A DNA stretch of 35,288 nt from Erysipelotrichaceae bacterium. GTDB taxonomy: Bacteria; Bacillota_I; Bacilli_A; Erysipelotrichales; Erysipelotrichaceae. The position numbers were made by a program, and so were the translations under genes. Below are positions 1 through 7,381 of the stretch, one piece after another. The first letter of the stretch is position 1; each line of letters begins with the position of its first letter. The notes below the pieces were generated by a model. That model was not told the DNA's origin. It worked only from the letters and a program-made list of their open reading frames with translations, and did not search any database. The stretch is taken from NCBI GenBank assembly GCA_017431405.1, contig JAFRLB010000093.1, positions 1 through 35,288 on the forward strand. The letters are read 5' to 3'.

Positions 1-14
1 GTTTTTTTATAAAA

Positions 15-302
15 ATGAATGGTCAGTTTAAGGATAAAGCAATTCTGATTAAATATCTGTTTGACATGCGCAAGAAGATTCTTGCCCGTGACGTTTTTGG
101 TTTAAGCAATGAAGAAAAGACATTTTGTACGGTATTGGAAAAGCAGGTCAATGCGCTTTCCAAGGATGCAAAGGAGATCATAAGCAATGAATTCATCTAT
201 GATAAACCTCGTGACTGGTGGATATCATATTATTCAAGAAGTACCTACTACAGATTGAAGGGGAGTGCCATGGATGAACTGCTCAATGCCTTGAAATGGT
301 AG
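15..302 (+). CDS. small HTH-like protein, function unknown (possibly partial at 5' end)
   Basis: A 95-residue charged protein, or longer: no stop codon lies between its ATG and the window edge, so the true start may be outside. No ribosome binding site is visible in the 14 bases before the ATG. The C-terminal third (WWISYYSRSTYYRLKGSAM) resembles the recognition helix of sigma-70 region 4 or ArpU-type phage regulators, where an S-x-x-T-Y-Y-R motif contacts DNA. This is a pattern resemblance only. It sits 67 bases before ptsI on the same strand, but a hairpin and a fresh strong ribosome binding site separate them. No firm family assignment is possible. Confidence 0.6.
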   Translation: MNGQFKDKAILIKYLFDMRKKILARDVFGLSNEEKTFCTVLEKQVNALSKDAKEIISNEFIYDKPRDWWISYYSRSTYYRLKGSAMDELLNALKW

Positions 303-331
303 GGTATCTTTGTTAAAATTGTTTTAGTAAA

Positions 332-357
332 AATGTCTTAAAAAAGACATTGGGAGG
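332..357 (+). promoter_or_regulatory. hairpin abutting the ptsI ribosome binding site
   Basis: AATGTCTT (332-339) pairs with AAGACATT (344-351) over an AAAA loop. The Shine-Dalgarno GGGAGG starts at the next base (352-357), 12 bases before the ptsI ATG. There is no T-run, so it is not a terminator. It may be an RNA stability or translation element; that role is inference. Confidence 0.4.
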
Positions 358-369
358 AGATAATTACAC

Positions 370-2073
370 ATGTTAAAAGGTATTGCGGCTAGTAGTGGTG
401 TTACAATTGCTCCTGTCTACAAATATGAGACACCGGAACTTGTAATTGAAAGAAAGAACGCTGATGCAGCAGCTGAAGTTGCTAAATTTGAAAAAGCTGT
501 TGAAGACAGTACAAAGGATATTGAAACAATTAAGGAGAAGGCTACAGGTAGGCTTTCTGAAGAAGAATTAGCTATTTTTGACGCTCATTTGATGTTGGTT
601 GGCGACCCAGCCTTCGCTGATGAAGTTAAGAATATGATCACATCTGAAAACATCAACGCAGAATTCGCAGTTGATACTGTTGCCGGCAATTACATTGCCA
701 TGTTCGAATCAATGGATGATGAATACATGAGAGAAAGAGCAGCAGACTTAAGAGATGTTACAACCAGAATCAAGTATCACATCTGTGATGTTAAGATCGC
801 TGACTTATCACTGATCAATGAGGAATGCGTTATCGTTGCTCATGACTTAACTCCATCTGACACAGCTCAGCTTGATAAGAAATACGCTAAGGGCTTCATT
901 ACAGAAATCGGCGGACGTACTTCTCATTCAGCCATCATGGCAAGAAGTCTGGAAATCCCGGCAATCGTTGGTGTTAAGGGTGTCTTATCAGCAGTTAACG
1001 CTGGTGATGTAGTTGTACTTGATGCCTTAAAGGGTGAAGTAATCGTTAATCCAACTGCAGAAGAAGTTGCCAAGTATGAAGCTAAGGAAGCTAAGTATAA
1101 GGAAGAAGTACTGGCATTAAAGGCCTTCAAGGACCAGCCAAGTGTATCAGTAGATGGCAGAAAGATCACCTTAGCCGCAAATATCGGTACTCCTGATGAT
1201 GTAGACGGTGCTTTGGACAATGGCGCTGAAGCAATCGGCTTATACCGTACAGAATTCTTATACATGAATTCTCAGCAGTTACCAACAGAAGAAGAACAGT
1301 TCGTTGCTTATAAGAAGGTTCTGGAAGCAATGAAGGGCAAGCAGGTAGTTGTAAGAACACTGGATATCGGCGGCGACAAGAAGTTACCATATCTGCCAAT
1401 CGATCCTGAAATGAACCCATTCTTAGGCTACAGAGCTATCAGATTATGTCTGGACAGAAAAGACATCTTCAGAACTCAGTTAAGAGCCCTGATCAGAGCA
1501 AGCGCATTCGGCTCACTGGCAATCATGTTCCCAATGATCGCTACAATCAATGAATTCAATGAAGCTAAGGCAATGTTCGAAGAAGAAAAGGCTAAACTGG
1601 TTGCTGAAGGCGTAGAAGTAGGCGACAACATCCAGGTTGGTATGATGGTTGAAATTCCAGCTGCAGCAGTACTGGCTGACCAGTTTGCCAAGGTTGCTGA
1701 TTTCTTCTCAATCGGTACAAACGACCTGATTCAGTACTCAATGGCCGCTGACAGAATGAGCGAAAAGGTTTCTTACCTGTATCAGCCATTCAACCCATCA
1801 ATCCTGAGACTTGTCAAGATGACAATCGACGGTGCTCATAAGGAAGGCAAGTGGGTTGGCATGTGTGGCGAAATGGCAGGCGAACCTGATGCCATCAGCG
1901 TATTAATGGGCTTAGGACTTGATGAATTCTCAATGAGTGCAACAAGTATCTTAAGAGCTAGAAGCATCGCCAATAAGTTGTCTTATGCAGAAATGCAGAA
2001 GCTGTCTGAAAAGGCTGTTGCCTGCAACACAGCTGAAGAAGTTCTTGAACTGATTCATAATACTGTTAAATAA
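370..2073 (+). CDS. ptsI: PTS Enzyme I (phosphoenolpyruvate-protein phosphotransferase)
   Basis: Cytoplasmic general PTS kinase: it takes phosphate from PEP and passes it to HPr for sugar uptake. Its 567 residues match the family length of about 570. The N-terminal half carries the phospho-His motif GGRTSHSAIMAR with the active His at residue 186. The C-terminal PEP-binding barrel has GLYRTEFLY (Arg293), DFFSIGTNDLIQYSMAADR, and the proton-donor Cys499 in GMCGEMAGE. The start is fixed by GGGAGG 12 bases upstream. No HPr gene adjoins it; ptsH is often upstream and could lie outside or elsewhere. A strong terminator follows immediately, so it looks monocistronic. Very sure. Confidence 0.97.
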   Translation: MLKGIAASSGVTIAPVYKYETPELVIERKNADAAAEVAKFEKAVEDSTKDIETIKEKATGRLSEEELAIFDAHLMLVGDPAFADEVKNMITSENINAEFAVDTVAGNYIAMFESMDDEYMRERAADLRDVTTRIKYHICDVKIADLSLINEECVIVAHDLTPSDTAQLDKKYAKGFITEIGGRTSHSAIMARSLEIPAIVGVKGVLSAVNAGDVVVLDALKGEVIVNPTAEEVAKYEAKEAKYKEEVLALKAFKDQPSVSVDGRKITLAANIGTPDDVDGALDNGAEAIGLYRTEFLYMNSQQLPTEEEQFVAYKKVLEAMKGKQVVVRTLDIGGDKKLPYLPIDPEMNPFLGYRAIRLCLDRKDIFRTQLRALIRASAFGSLAIMFPMIATINEFNEAKAMFEEEKAKLVAEGVEVGDNIQVGMMVEIPAAAVLADQFAKVADFFSIGTNDLIQYSMAADRMSEKVSYLYQPFNPSILRLVKMTIDGAHKEGKWVGMCGEMAGEPDAISVLMGLGLDEFSMSATSILRARSIANKLSYAEMQKLSEKAVACNTAEEVLELIHNTVK

Positions 2074-2093
2074 CAGACAATAGACATTTTAAA

Positions 2094-2120
2094 GGCCGGA
2101 TTCACATCCGGCCTTTTTTT
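2094..2120 (+). terminator. rho-independent terminator after ptsI
   Basis: GGCCGGA (2094-2100) pairs with TCCGGCC (2107-2113) over a 6-base loop, followed by seven T. The T-run overlaps the stop codon of the convergent dehydrogenase gene. Confidence 0.93.
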
Positions 2121-3054
2121 AGTATCTTTCCTTTTTATTTACAATATGCTCCAACGGTTCCTTATTCAGATAATGAATGAGGTTGTTATACATGATGTTG
2201 AAGATTATTTCTATGGTTATATCGGCGTTTTGTCTGCCCGCAATGTGTGGGGTAATATAGACGATTTCTGTATGCCATAACTGGTCACTTGGATCAAGTG
2301 GTTCAGTTTCCTGAACATCGAGACAGACAGCGCTGAAACGCTGTTTCTGGCACTCATTAATTAAGGCTTTGGTATCAATGGCACTGCCTCTGCCGACATT
2401 TACCAGAAAACTTCCTTTCTTGCATAATGGCAGATTGTTCTCATTCAGAATGTGTTTGGTCTTTTCAGTCTGCGGCAAGGAAAGGGCAATGATGTCAGCC
2501 TTTGGCAGGTATTCATTAAGCTTATCAATAGTATCAGTTTCATCCAGCCAATCCGGCTTTTCATGAACCGTTCTGGCTAAGCCGATGACATGAGCACCCA
2601 TGGCTTTTACTCTTCTGGCAAAGTTTGAACCGATGTCGCCTATGCCTAAGCATAATACAGTGCTGCCGTAGATGGTTGAAATGTGGCCAAGGTCATTGTA
2701 ACAGGCTGTTTTCTGTTGTTCATAGTACTGGTCAAATCTCTTCATGGTCATTAATAACATGCCAATCATGTATTCACTTATGGCAATGCCATAGGCACCT
2801 GAAGAGTTTGTCAGTATGAAGTCCTGATCAATGTTACAGTACTGATCGGCACCGGCTGAATCAAGCTGCATCCATTTCAGATTCTTAAATTCGCTTACCT
2901 TTGAAACAGGTACGTTACCGAAGATTATCTCAGCATCATAATGTGTGCTGACATCGTCATTTCTTGAGGCATAGACGATTTCAGCCCCTGCAACTGAATT
3001 GAATTTGTCCTTATATTTCTGGGTATAATTGGTCAGACAGAGTATTTTGGTCAT
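2119..3054 (-). CDS. D-isomer-specific 2-hydroxyacid dehydrogenase family protein
   Basis: A 311-residue NAD(P)-dependent oxidoreductase of the family that interconverts 2-oxoacids and D-2-hydroxyacids. The Rossmann fingerprint is CLGIGDIGSNFARR. The family's catalytic triad is visible: Arg in VNVGRGSAID, Glu in DVQETEPLD and His in ITPHIAGRQ. The substrate cannot be read; glyoxylate/hydroxypyruvate, 2-ketoacid and phosphoglycerate-like activities are all possible. The start is the ATG at 3054, six bases after AGAGGTG; a GTG three codons upstream lies inside that ribosome binding site. It lies downstream of folD, but a terminator stands between, so it may have its own promoter (TAAAAT-like near 3075). 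Confidence 0.88.
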   Translation of the reverse strand: MTKILCLTNYTQKYKDKFNSVAGAEIVYASRNDDVSTHYDAEIIFGNVPVSKVSEFKNLKWMQLDSAGADQYCNIDQDFILTNSSGAYGIAISEYMIGMLLMTMKRFDQYYEQQKTACYNDLGHISTIYGSTVLCLGIGDIGSNFARRVKAMGAHVIGLARTVHEKPDWLDETDTIDKLNEYLPKADIIALSLPQTEKTKHILNENNLPLCKKGSFLVNVGRGSAIDTKALINECQKQRFSAVCLDVQETEPLDPSDQLWHTEIVYITPHIAGRQNADITIEIIFNIMYNNLIHYLNKEPLEHIVNKKERY

Positions 3055-3103
3055 ATGGGTCACCTCTAGCCTTATTTTATTATGTTTGAAAGTAAAAATA
3101 CAT

Positions 3104-3126
3104 TAAAAAACTCCTTTTCAGGAGTT
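3104..3126 (-). terminator. terminator after folD (minus strand)
   Basis: On the minus strand AACTCC pairs with GGAGTT (3121-3126 with 3109-3114) over a 6-base loop, followed by a T-run. The stem overlaps the last codons of folD. Confidence 0.8.
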
Positions 3127-3975
3127 AATGGTTCTTTTAGCTGCTTCTACGACATGCGAAACAAGTACTGATGTAGTTACGGCACCCACACCGCCTGGAA
3201 CAGGTGTGATCATCTTAACGACTGGCTCAACTTCCTCAAACAGTACGTCGCCGCACAGCTTGTTCTTTATTTCGTTGAAGCTGATGCCTACATCAATGAT
3301 TATCTGATTCTCGTTGACGTAGTCTTTGTTTACTGATTCCATCTTGCCGGTACATACGACCAGTATGTCAGCTTTCTTACAGATGTCAGCAATGTTCTTA
3401 CTCTTGGAATGACATACTGTAACAGTTGCGTTACGGTTCAGTAATAACATTGAAACAGGCTTACCAACCACCAGTGATCTGCCTAGTACAACGACATTCT
3501 TACCAGTTAATTCAATGCCATAGTGGTCAAGTATTTCGATGGCTGCCTGGGCAGTACATGGTGCAAAACCCTTGGCTGTATTTGTGAATACCCCGGTCAA
3601 TGAACCGTCTGTACAGCCGTCAACGTCTTTCTCAGGAACAATTGACATTCTGGCCAGTTCATTATCAAGATGTTGTGGCAATGGTCTTAACATCAGGATA
3701 CCATGTATATTCGGATCATTATTTAGTTCTTCAAGCTTAGCGTAGAAAGTTTCCTTGCTTACATCAAGTGGCAGAACTACATTAACAACTTCTACACCAG
3801 TTTCATTACAACGTTTGGTGGCTCCTCTTTCATAGGAAAGATCTTCACTTCTTTCCCCGACTCTTAAAATGGCAAGGGCAGGGGTAATGCCTTTTTCTTT
3901 AAGTAATGCTACATCATTACGGCTTCTTTCATTAATCGCACTGGCGACTTCCTTACCTTTAAGCAGTTCAGCCAT
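3118..3975 (-). CDS. folD: methylenetetrahydrofolate dehydrogenase, FolD family, cyclohydrolase residues missing
   Basis: FolD-family enzyme of folate one-carbon metabolism (285 residues, normal length). The NAD(P) site VVLGRSLVVGKPVSMLLL and the C-terminal ITPVPGGVGAVTTSVL are intact. In E. coli FolD, cyclohydrolase chemistry uses Lys54 (YVxxK), Gln98 and Asp121. Aligned here, Tyr48 is kept, but the Lys position is Ala52 (YERGATKR, with a Lys two residues later), the Gln is Leu96 (GILMLRPLP), and Asp119 is kept. It is therefore probably a dehydrogenase that relies on another cyclohydrolase, and the upstream fchA encodes exactly that activity. The ATG overlaps the fchA stop by 8 bases, with AAGGAG upstream. 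Family certain; monofunctionality is inference. Confidence 0.93.
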   Translation of the reverse strand: MAELLKGKEVASAINERSRNDVALLKEKGITPALAILRVGERSEDLSYERGATKRCNETGVEVVNVVLPLDVSKETFYAKLEELNNDPNIHGILMLRPLPQHLDNELARMSIVPEKDVDGCTDGSLTGVFTNTAKGFAPCTAQAAIEILDHYGIELTGKNVVVLGRSLVVGKPVSMLLLNRNATVTVCHSKSKNIADICKKADILVVCTGKMESVNKDYVNENQIIIDVGISFNEIKNKLCGDVLFEEVEPVVKMITPVPGGVGAVTTSVLVSHVVEAAKRTINS

Positions 3976-4531
3976 TGGTCAATCTCTCCTTAATACTGTC
4001 AAAGCATCTTAATGCCCGCTCAGAATATTCTTTTAAAATACTAATTGCCTCTTCATCTAGCTTAGAAGCATATTCCTTATCTTTCATTAATCTGGTATTT
4101 ACCAGAATATTAATATACGCACCATATAATGCCCCATGTGCCAGCATTACACTGGTAGCGGCATCTGATACAGCGAGTTTGGAACCTATAATTGCCAGTC
4201 TTTCATCCAGTTCGATAACTTCAGTACACATTTTAAGAATGTTAAAAGGTGAGCTTGCAGCTACTCTAAGGCATTTTTCAAGGTTCTCCTGGTAGCCTTC
4301 AGAGGTCATATCCATGCCATAAGCCTTGGCTAATGGCATAAAGGCTTCAGCATCTTCATTGATGCTGTTAAGAAGTCTGATTCGTAAGTCTTCAGATGTC
4401 TGCATGATGGCCTGTATCTCTTCTTCATATTCTGCATATTTTTTCTTTCCGGTTGTTAGGGAAGTAACCATTTCGGAAAGAGAGGCCGCTAAGGCACCGA
4501 CTAAGCCACTAACGCCACCGCCGCCTGGCAC
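3968..4531 (-). CDS. fchA: methenyltetrahydrofolate cyclohydrolase / formiminotetrahydrofolate cyclodeaminase, 5' end disrupted
   Basis: FTCD_C/FchA-type helical protein: 187 residues from an internal GTG at 4531, against a family length near 205. The core is clear: PGGGGVSGLVGALAASLSEM at the N-terminus, then SDAATSVMLAHGALYGAYIN. The expected start is the ATG at 4581-4583 with AGAGGTG, just after fhs. From there the frame reads MNKDT then stops. The family-like continuation LDEFTI-(TAA)-TAGKDPVPGGGG is in the frame of the main body, interrupted by TAA at 4550-4552. A 2-base loss in an AC repeat (GACAC for GACACAC) plus AAA to TAA would explain it. Either initiation occurs at GTG 4531 (weak AAGGA nearby), or the gene is damaged, or this is a sequence error. 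Confidence 0.75.
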   Translation of the reverse strand: MPGGGGVSGLVGALAASLSEMVTSLTTGKKKYAEYEEEIQAIMQTSEDLRIRLLNSINEDAEAFMPLAKAYGMDMTSEGYQENLEKCLRVAASSPFNILKMCTEVIELDERLAIIGSKLAVSDAATSVMLAHGALYGAYINILVNTRLMKDKEYASKLDEEAISILKEYSERALRCFDSIKERLTNG

Positions 4532-4593
4532 AGGATCCTTGCCAGCTGTTTATATGGTAAATTCATCAAGTGTCCTTATTCATTGAATCACCT

Positions 4594-6264
4594 CTAGAAT
4601 AAACCGGTAATTACGCCATTTTCATCAACGTCGATCTTTTCAGCTGAAGGTACCTTTGGTAAGCCCGGCATGGTCATGATGTCACCAGTCAACGCAACAA
4701 TGAAGCCCGCACCGGCAGCTACTTTCAGATTTCTGACGGTGATGCGGAAGTCTCTTGGAGCGCCAAGTTTCTTCTGATCATCACTGAAGGAGTACTGTGT
4801 TTTAGCCATGCAGATAGGCAGATTGTCAAAACCAAGAGCTTCCAATTGAATTAACTGTTTTGGTGCATTACCAACCAGATCAACACCATCAGCGTGGTAG
4901 ATTTTGGTAGCTATCGCATTCAGTTTTTCCTTAATTGTCATGTCAAGGTCATAGGCAAATGTGAAATCATTCTTTTCTTCACACAGTTTTACTACTTCCT
5001 TAGCTAAGGCTATGCCGCCTTCACCACCCTTGGCCCATACTTCAGATAACGCAACATGAACGCCAAGTTCCTTGCATTTGTCTTCAACCAGCTTGAGTTC
5101 AGCCTTGGTATCAGTAGGGAAGGCATTGATTGCTACGACACATGGTAAATGGAATACATTGGTAATGTTATCAACGTGCTGTAAGAGGTTTGGCATGCCT
5201 TTTTCCAGAGCAACCAGGTTTTCCTTGCCCAGGTCAGCCTTTGAAACGCCGCCATTATGCTTTAAGGCTCTGACTGTTGCGACGATGACAACGGCATCAG
5301 GTTTCAAATTAGCCATTCTACACTTAATGTCTAAGAACTTCTCAGCGCCTAAGTCAGCGCCGAAACCTGCTTCAGTTACGGCATAATCACCAAGTTTCAA
5401 CGCCATTCTGGTAGCTGTTACACTGTTACAGCCATGAGCAATATTGGCAAACGGACCGCCATGTATGAAGGCTGGGGTTCCTTCCAGTGTCTGTACCAGA
5501 TTAGGCTTTAAGGCATCCTTCAATAAGGCTGCCATGGCTCCCTGAGCCTTTAACTGTCCGGCAGTTACTGGCTGATTATCATAGGTATAACCAACAACGA
5601 TGCTGGCAAGTCTCTGTTTTAAATCTGTGATGTCACTTGCCAAACATAATACGGCCATTACTTCAGAAGCAACGGTAATGTCAAAACCATCCTGTCTTGG
5701 TGTGCCGTCGGTTCTGGCACCTAAACCGTCAATGATGTTTCTTAACTGACGGTCATTCATGTCTACGGCTCTGCGCCAGGTTATTCTACGAGGGTCAATG
5801 TTTAGTTCGTTGCCTTGCTGAATGTGATTATCCAGCATGGCTGCTAAAAGGTTATTGGCAGCGCCAATGGCATGGAAGTCACCGGTAAAGTGGAGATTAA
5901 TGTCTTCCATCGGTACGACCTGGGCATAACCGCCGCCTGCGGCACCGCCCTTGATGCCAAATACCGGACCTAAGGAAGGTTCTCTTAAGGCTACAACTGA
6001 TTTCTTGCCAATCTTTCTTAAACCGTCGGATAAGCCAACGGTTGTAGTTGTCTTTCCTTCCCCGGCCGGGGTAGGGTTAATGGCAGTTACCAGAACCAGC
6101 TTGCCATTAGGCTTATCGGCATAATCCTTTAAAAGCTTATAGTCTACCTTGGCCTTGTAATTTCCGTAAAGTTCCAGGTAGTCTTCCGGAATGTCCAGCT
6201 TTCTGGCTATCTCGGTTATTTTTTCCTTCTTACACTTCTGAGCAATCTGAATATCACTTAACAT
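4594..6264 (-). CDS. fhs: formate-tetrahydrofolate ligase
   Basis: Makes 10-formyl-THF from formate, THF and ATP. The 556 residues match the family. Visible: the P-loop [37 protein letters not shown] sequence with the conserved Gly run, and [23 protein letters not shown] near the C-terminus. The start ATG at 6264 follows AGGAGGG. It is the first gene of the minus-strand folate operon fhs-fchA-folD, with 10 bases to the ATG expected for fchA. The unit would interconvert formate, 10-formyl-, methenyl- and methylene-THF, either for purine and Ser/Gly metabolism or for disposal of one-carbon units. No acetyl-CoA synthase genes are visible, so acetogenesis is not implied. Confidence 0.97.
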   Translation of the reverse strand: MLSDIQIAQKCKKEKITEIARKLDIPEDYLELYGNYKAKVDYKLLKDYADKPNGKLVLVTAINPTPAGEGKTTTTVGLSDGLRKIGKKSVVALREPSLGPVFGIKGGAAGGGYAQVVPMEDINLHFTGDFHAIGAANNLLAAMLDNHIQQGNELNIDPRRITWRRAVDMNDRQLRNIIDGLGARTDGTPRQDGFDITVASEVMAVLCLASDITDLKQRLASIVVGYTYDNQPVTAGQLKAQGAMAALLKDALKPNLVQTLEGTPAFIHGGPFANIAHGCNSVTATRMALKLGDYAVTEAGFGADLGAEKFLDIKCRMANLKPDAVVIVATVRALKHNGGVSKADLGKENLVALEKGMPNLLQHVDNITNVFHLPCVVAINAFPTDTKAELKLVEDKCKELGVHVALSEVWAKGGEGGIALAKEVVKLCEEKNDFTFAYDLDMTIKEKLNAIATKIYHADGVDLVGNAPKQLIQLEALGFDNLPICMAKTQYSFSDDQKKLGAPRDFRITVRNLKVAAGAGFIVALTGDIMTMPGLPKVPSAEKIDVDENGVITGLF

Positions 6265-6325
6265 ATGATCCCTCCTGAGTATTGTCTTATTGTTATAACA
6301 GTTTTCTGTTTTCTTCTCTTATAAT

Positions 6326-6376
6326 TTACACCATTTTTCAATTATTTAGAATTGTAAACGATCAATAACGGTGTAA
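6326..6376. promoter_or_regulatory. nested inverted repeats between fhs and tRNA-Ser
   Basis: The outer pair is TTACACC (6326-6332) with GGTGTAA (6370-6376). The inner pair is CAATT (6339-6343) with AATTG (6350-6354). They fill the space between divergent transcripts and could be an operator for the folate operon. Nothing identifies the regulator. Confidence 0.35.
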
Positions 6377-6378
6377 TG

Positions 6379-6408
6379 TTGTGTTTTTGGTCTTTAATAT
6401 AGTAAAAT
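6379..6408 (+). promoter_or_regulatory. promoter of tRNA-Ser
   Basis: -35 TTGTGT (6379-6384), an 18-base spacer and -10 TAAAAT (6403-6408), ten bases before the mature tRNA 5' end. Confidence 0.6.
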
Positions 6409-6417
6409 ATTAGTTAC

Positions 6418-6505
6418 GAAGGATTGGCCGAGCGGATTAAGGCACCATCTTGGAAAGGTGGCGTAGTGAAAGCTACCATGAGTTCGAATCTCATATCCTT
6501 CGCCA
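6418..6505 (+). tRNA. tRNA-Ser (anticodon GGA)
   Basis: Acceptor GAAGGAT (6418-6424) pairs with ATCCTTC (6495-6501); discriminator G and encoded CCA follow. Anticodon stem CCATC/GGTGG holds the loop TTGGAAA with GGA at 6452-6454. It has the long variable arm of a class II tRNA and the usual GTTCGAATC T-loop. No clear terminator follows, so it probably shares a transcript with the sortase gene 31 bases downstream. Confidence 0.95.
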
Positions 6506-6536
6506 TTTTTGTTTACAACTTCCATAGAGGTGAAAT

Positions 6537-7340
6537 ATGACAGAAAAGAAAGGCAATAAAAAGAAAAGCATAATACCGGTAGTATTATTGGTTATTTTTG
6601 CCGGGATAGCTATCTTTTCACTGATCAAGATCATTGGCATTAACAAGGAATACGAAGACAGCGAAAAAGAATATCAGAGTATTGCCAAGGATGCGGTTAT
6701 TACCATCGAGGATTTTGATAAGCAGGCCGGGAAAAAGGAAGAGGAAAGCTTACCGTACTTAATAGTTAATCATAGTAAGCTGTACCATAAGAATGAAGAT
6801 TACCTTGCCTGGATCAGAGTTCAGGATACCGAGATAAACTATCCTCTGGTATTCGGTGTTGATAACGAGAAATATCTGAAACGTTCCTTTGAAGGAAACT
6901 GGTCGAGTTCAGGCTGTATTTTCATGGATTGCCGTAACACCTGGGATTTCAGCGATTTCCATACCATCGTATACGGTCACTCCATGCTTGACCATTCCAT
7001 GTTCTTTGCCTTGCAGAGATATCCTCGTTCAGATTATTTTTACAGTCATAATAAGGTTGAGATATATCAGGGAAAGAAACTGTATGTATACACCGCTTTC
7101 TCATTCTTTAAGACTGAGGCAGATGGTGAACTGTACTTCTCATTAACTGAAACTGATCAGCAGAAGGCAGATTTCATCAGTTTCCTGAAACGTAATTCAT
7201 ATTATGATACAGGCATTGATGTCAGCACCAGTGATAAGATACTTACCTTGTCAACCTGTGTTGAGTCTGAAGGATTGGACAGATGGGTATTGTGCTGTAA
7301 GCTTACGGAAGTAGTAGATTTAGATAAATATTATCAATAA
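6537..7340 (+). CDS. class B sortase
   Basis: A membrane-anchored transpeptidase of 267 residues that would attach proteins to the cell wall or join pilins. It has a Lys-rich N-terminus, one transmembrane helix at about residues 11-33, then the sortase barrel. The catalytic residues are visible: His148 in VYGHSM, Cys241 in TLSTCVE, and Arg249 in LDRWVL. The spacing and the DYLAWIRV entry motif fit class B. The ATG at 6537 follows GAGGTGA. No LPxTG or NPxTN substrate is in the window, so this is an orphan or housekeeping sortase. It probably reads through from tRNA-Ser, and a terminator follows. Confidence 0.92.
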   Translation: MTEKKGNKKKSIIPVVLLVIFAGIAIFSLIKIIGINKEYEDSEKEYQSIAKDAVITIEDFDKQAGKKEEESLPYLIVNHSKLYHKNEDYLAWIRVQDTEINYPLVFGVDNEKYLKRSFEGNWSSSGCIFMDCRNTWDFSDFHTIVYGHSMLDHSMFFALQRYPRSDYFYSHNKVEIYQGKKLYVYTAFSFFKTEADGELYFSLTETDQQKADFISFLKRNSYYDTGIDVSTSDKILTLSTCVESEGLDRWVLCCKLTEVVDLDKYYQ

Positions 7341-7345
7341 AAATC

Positions 7346-7371
7346 ATCCCACAGATGTGGGATTTTGTTTT
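7346..7371 (+). terminator. terminator after the sortase gene
   Basis: ATCCCAC (7346-7352) and GTGGGAT (7357-7363) over a 4-base loop, then TTTGTTTT. It ends at the ribosome binding site of the next gene. Confidence 0.75.
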
Positions 7372-7381
7372 GAGGGAGCAT

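Noticed and set aside
924..1265. Minus-strand open frames inside ptsI and similar frames opposite fhs and the flavoenzyme gene
   Set aside because: They are mirror frames of strongly coded genes, lack ribosome binding sites and have low-complexity Ser/Ala/Pro composition.
4594..6264. Wood-Ljungdahl acetogenesis cluster
   Set aside because: Only fhs, fchA and folD are present; no methylene-THF reductase, corrinoid protein or CO dehydrogenase genes lie in the window.
7355..7381. Longer N-terminus for the RlmI-like protein
   Set aside because: The upstream ATG is inside a terminator hairpin; GAGGGA serves the ATG at 7382.
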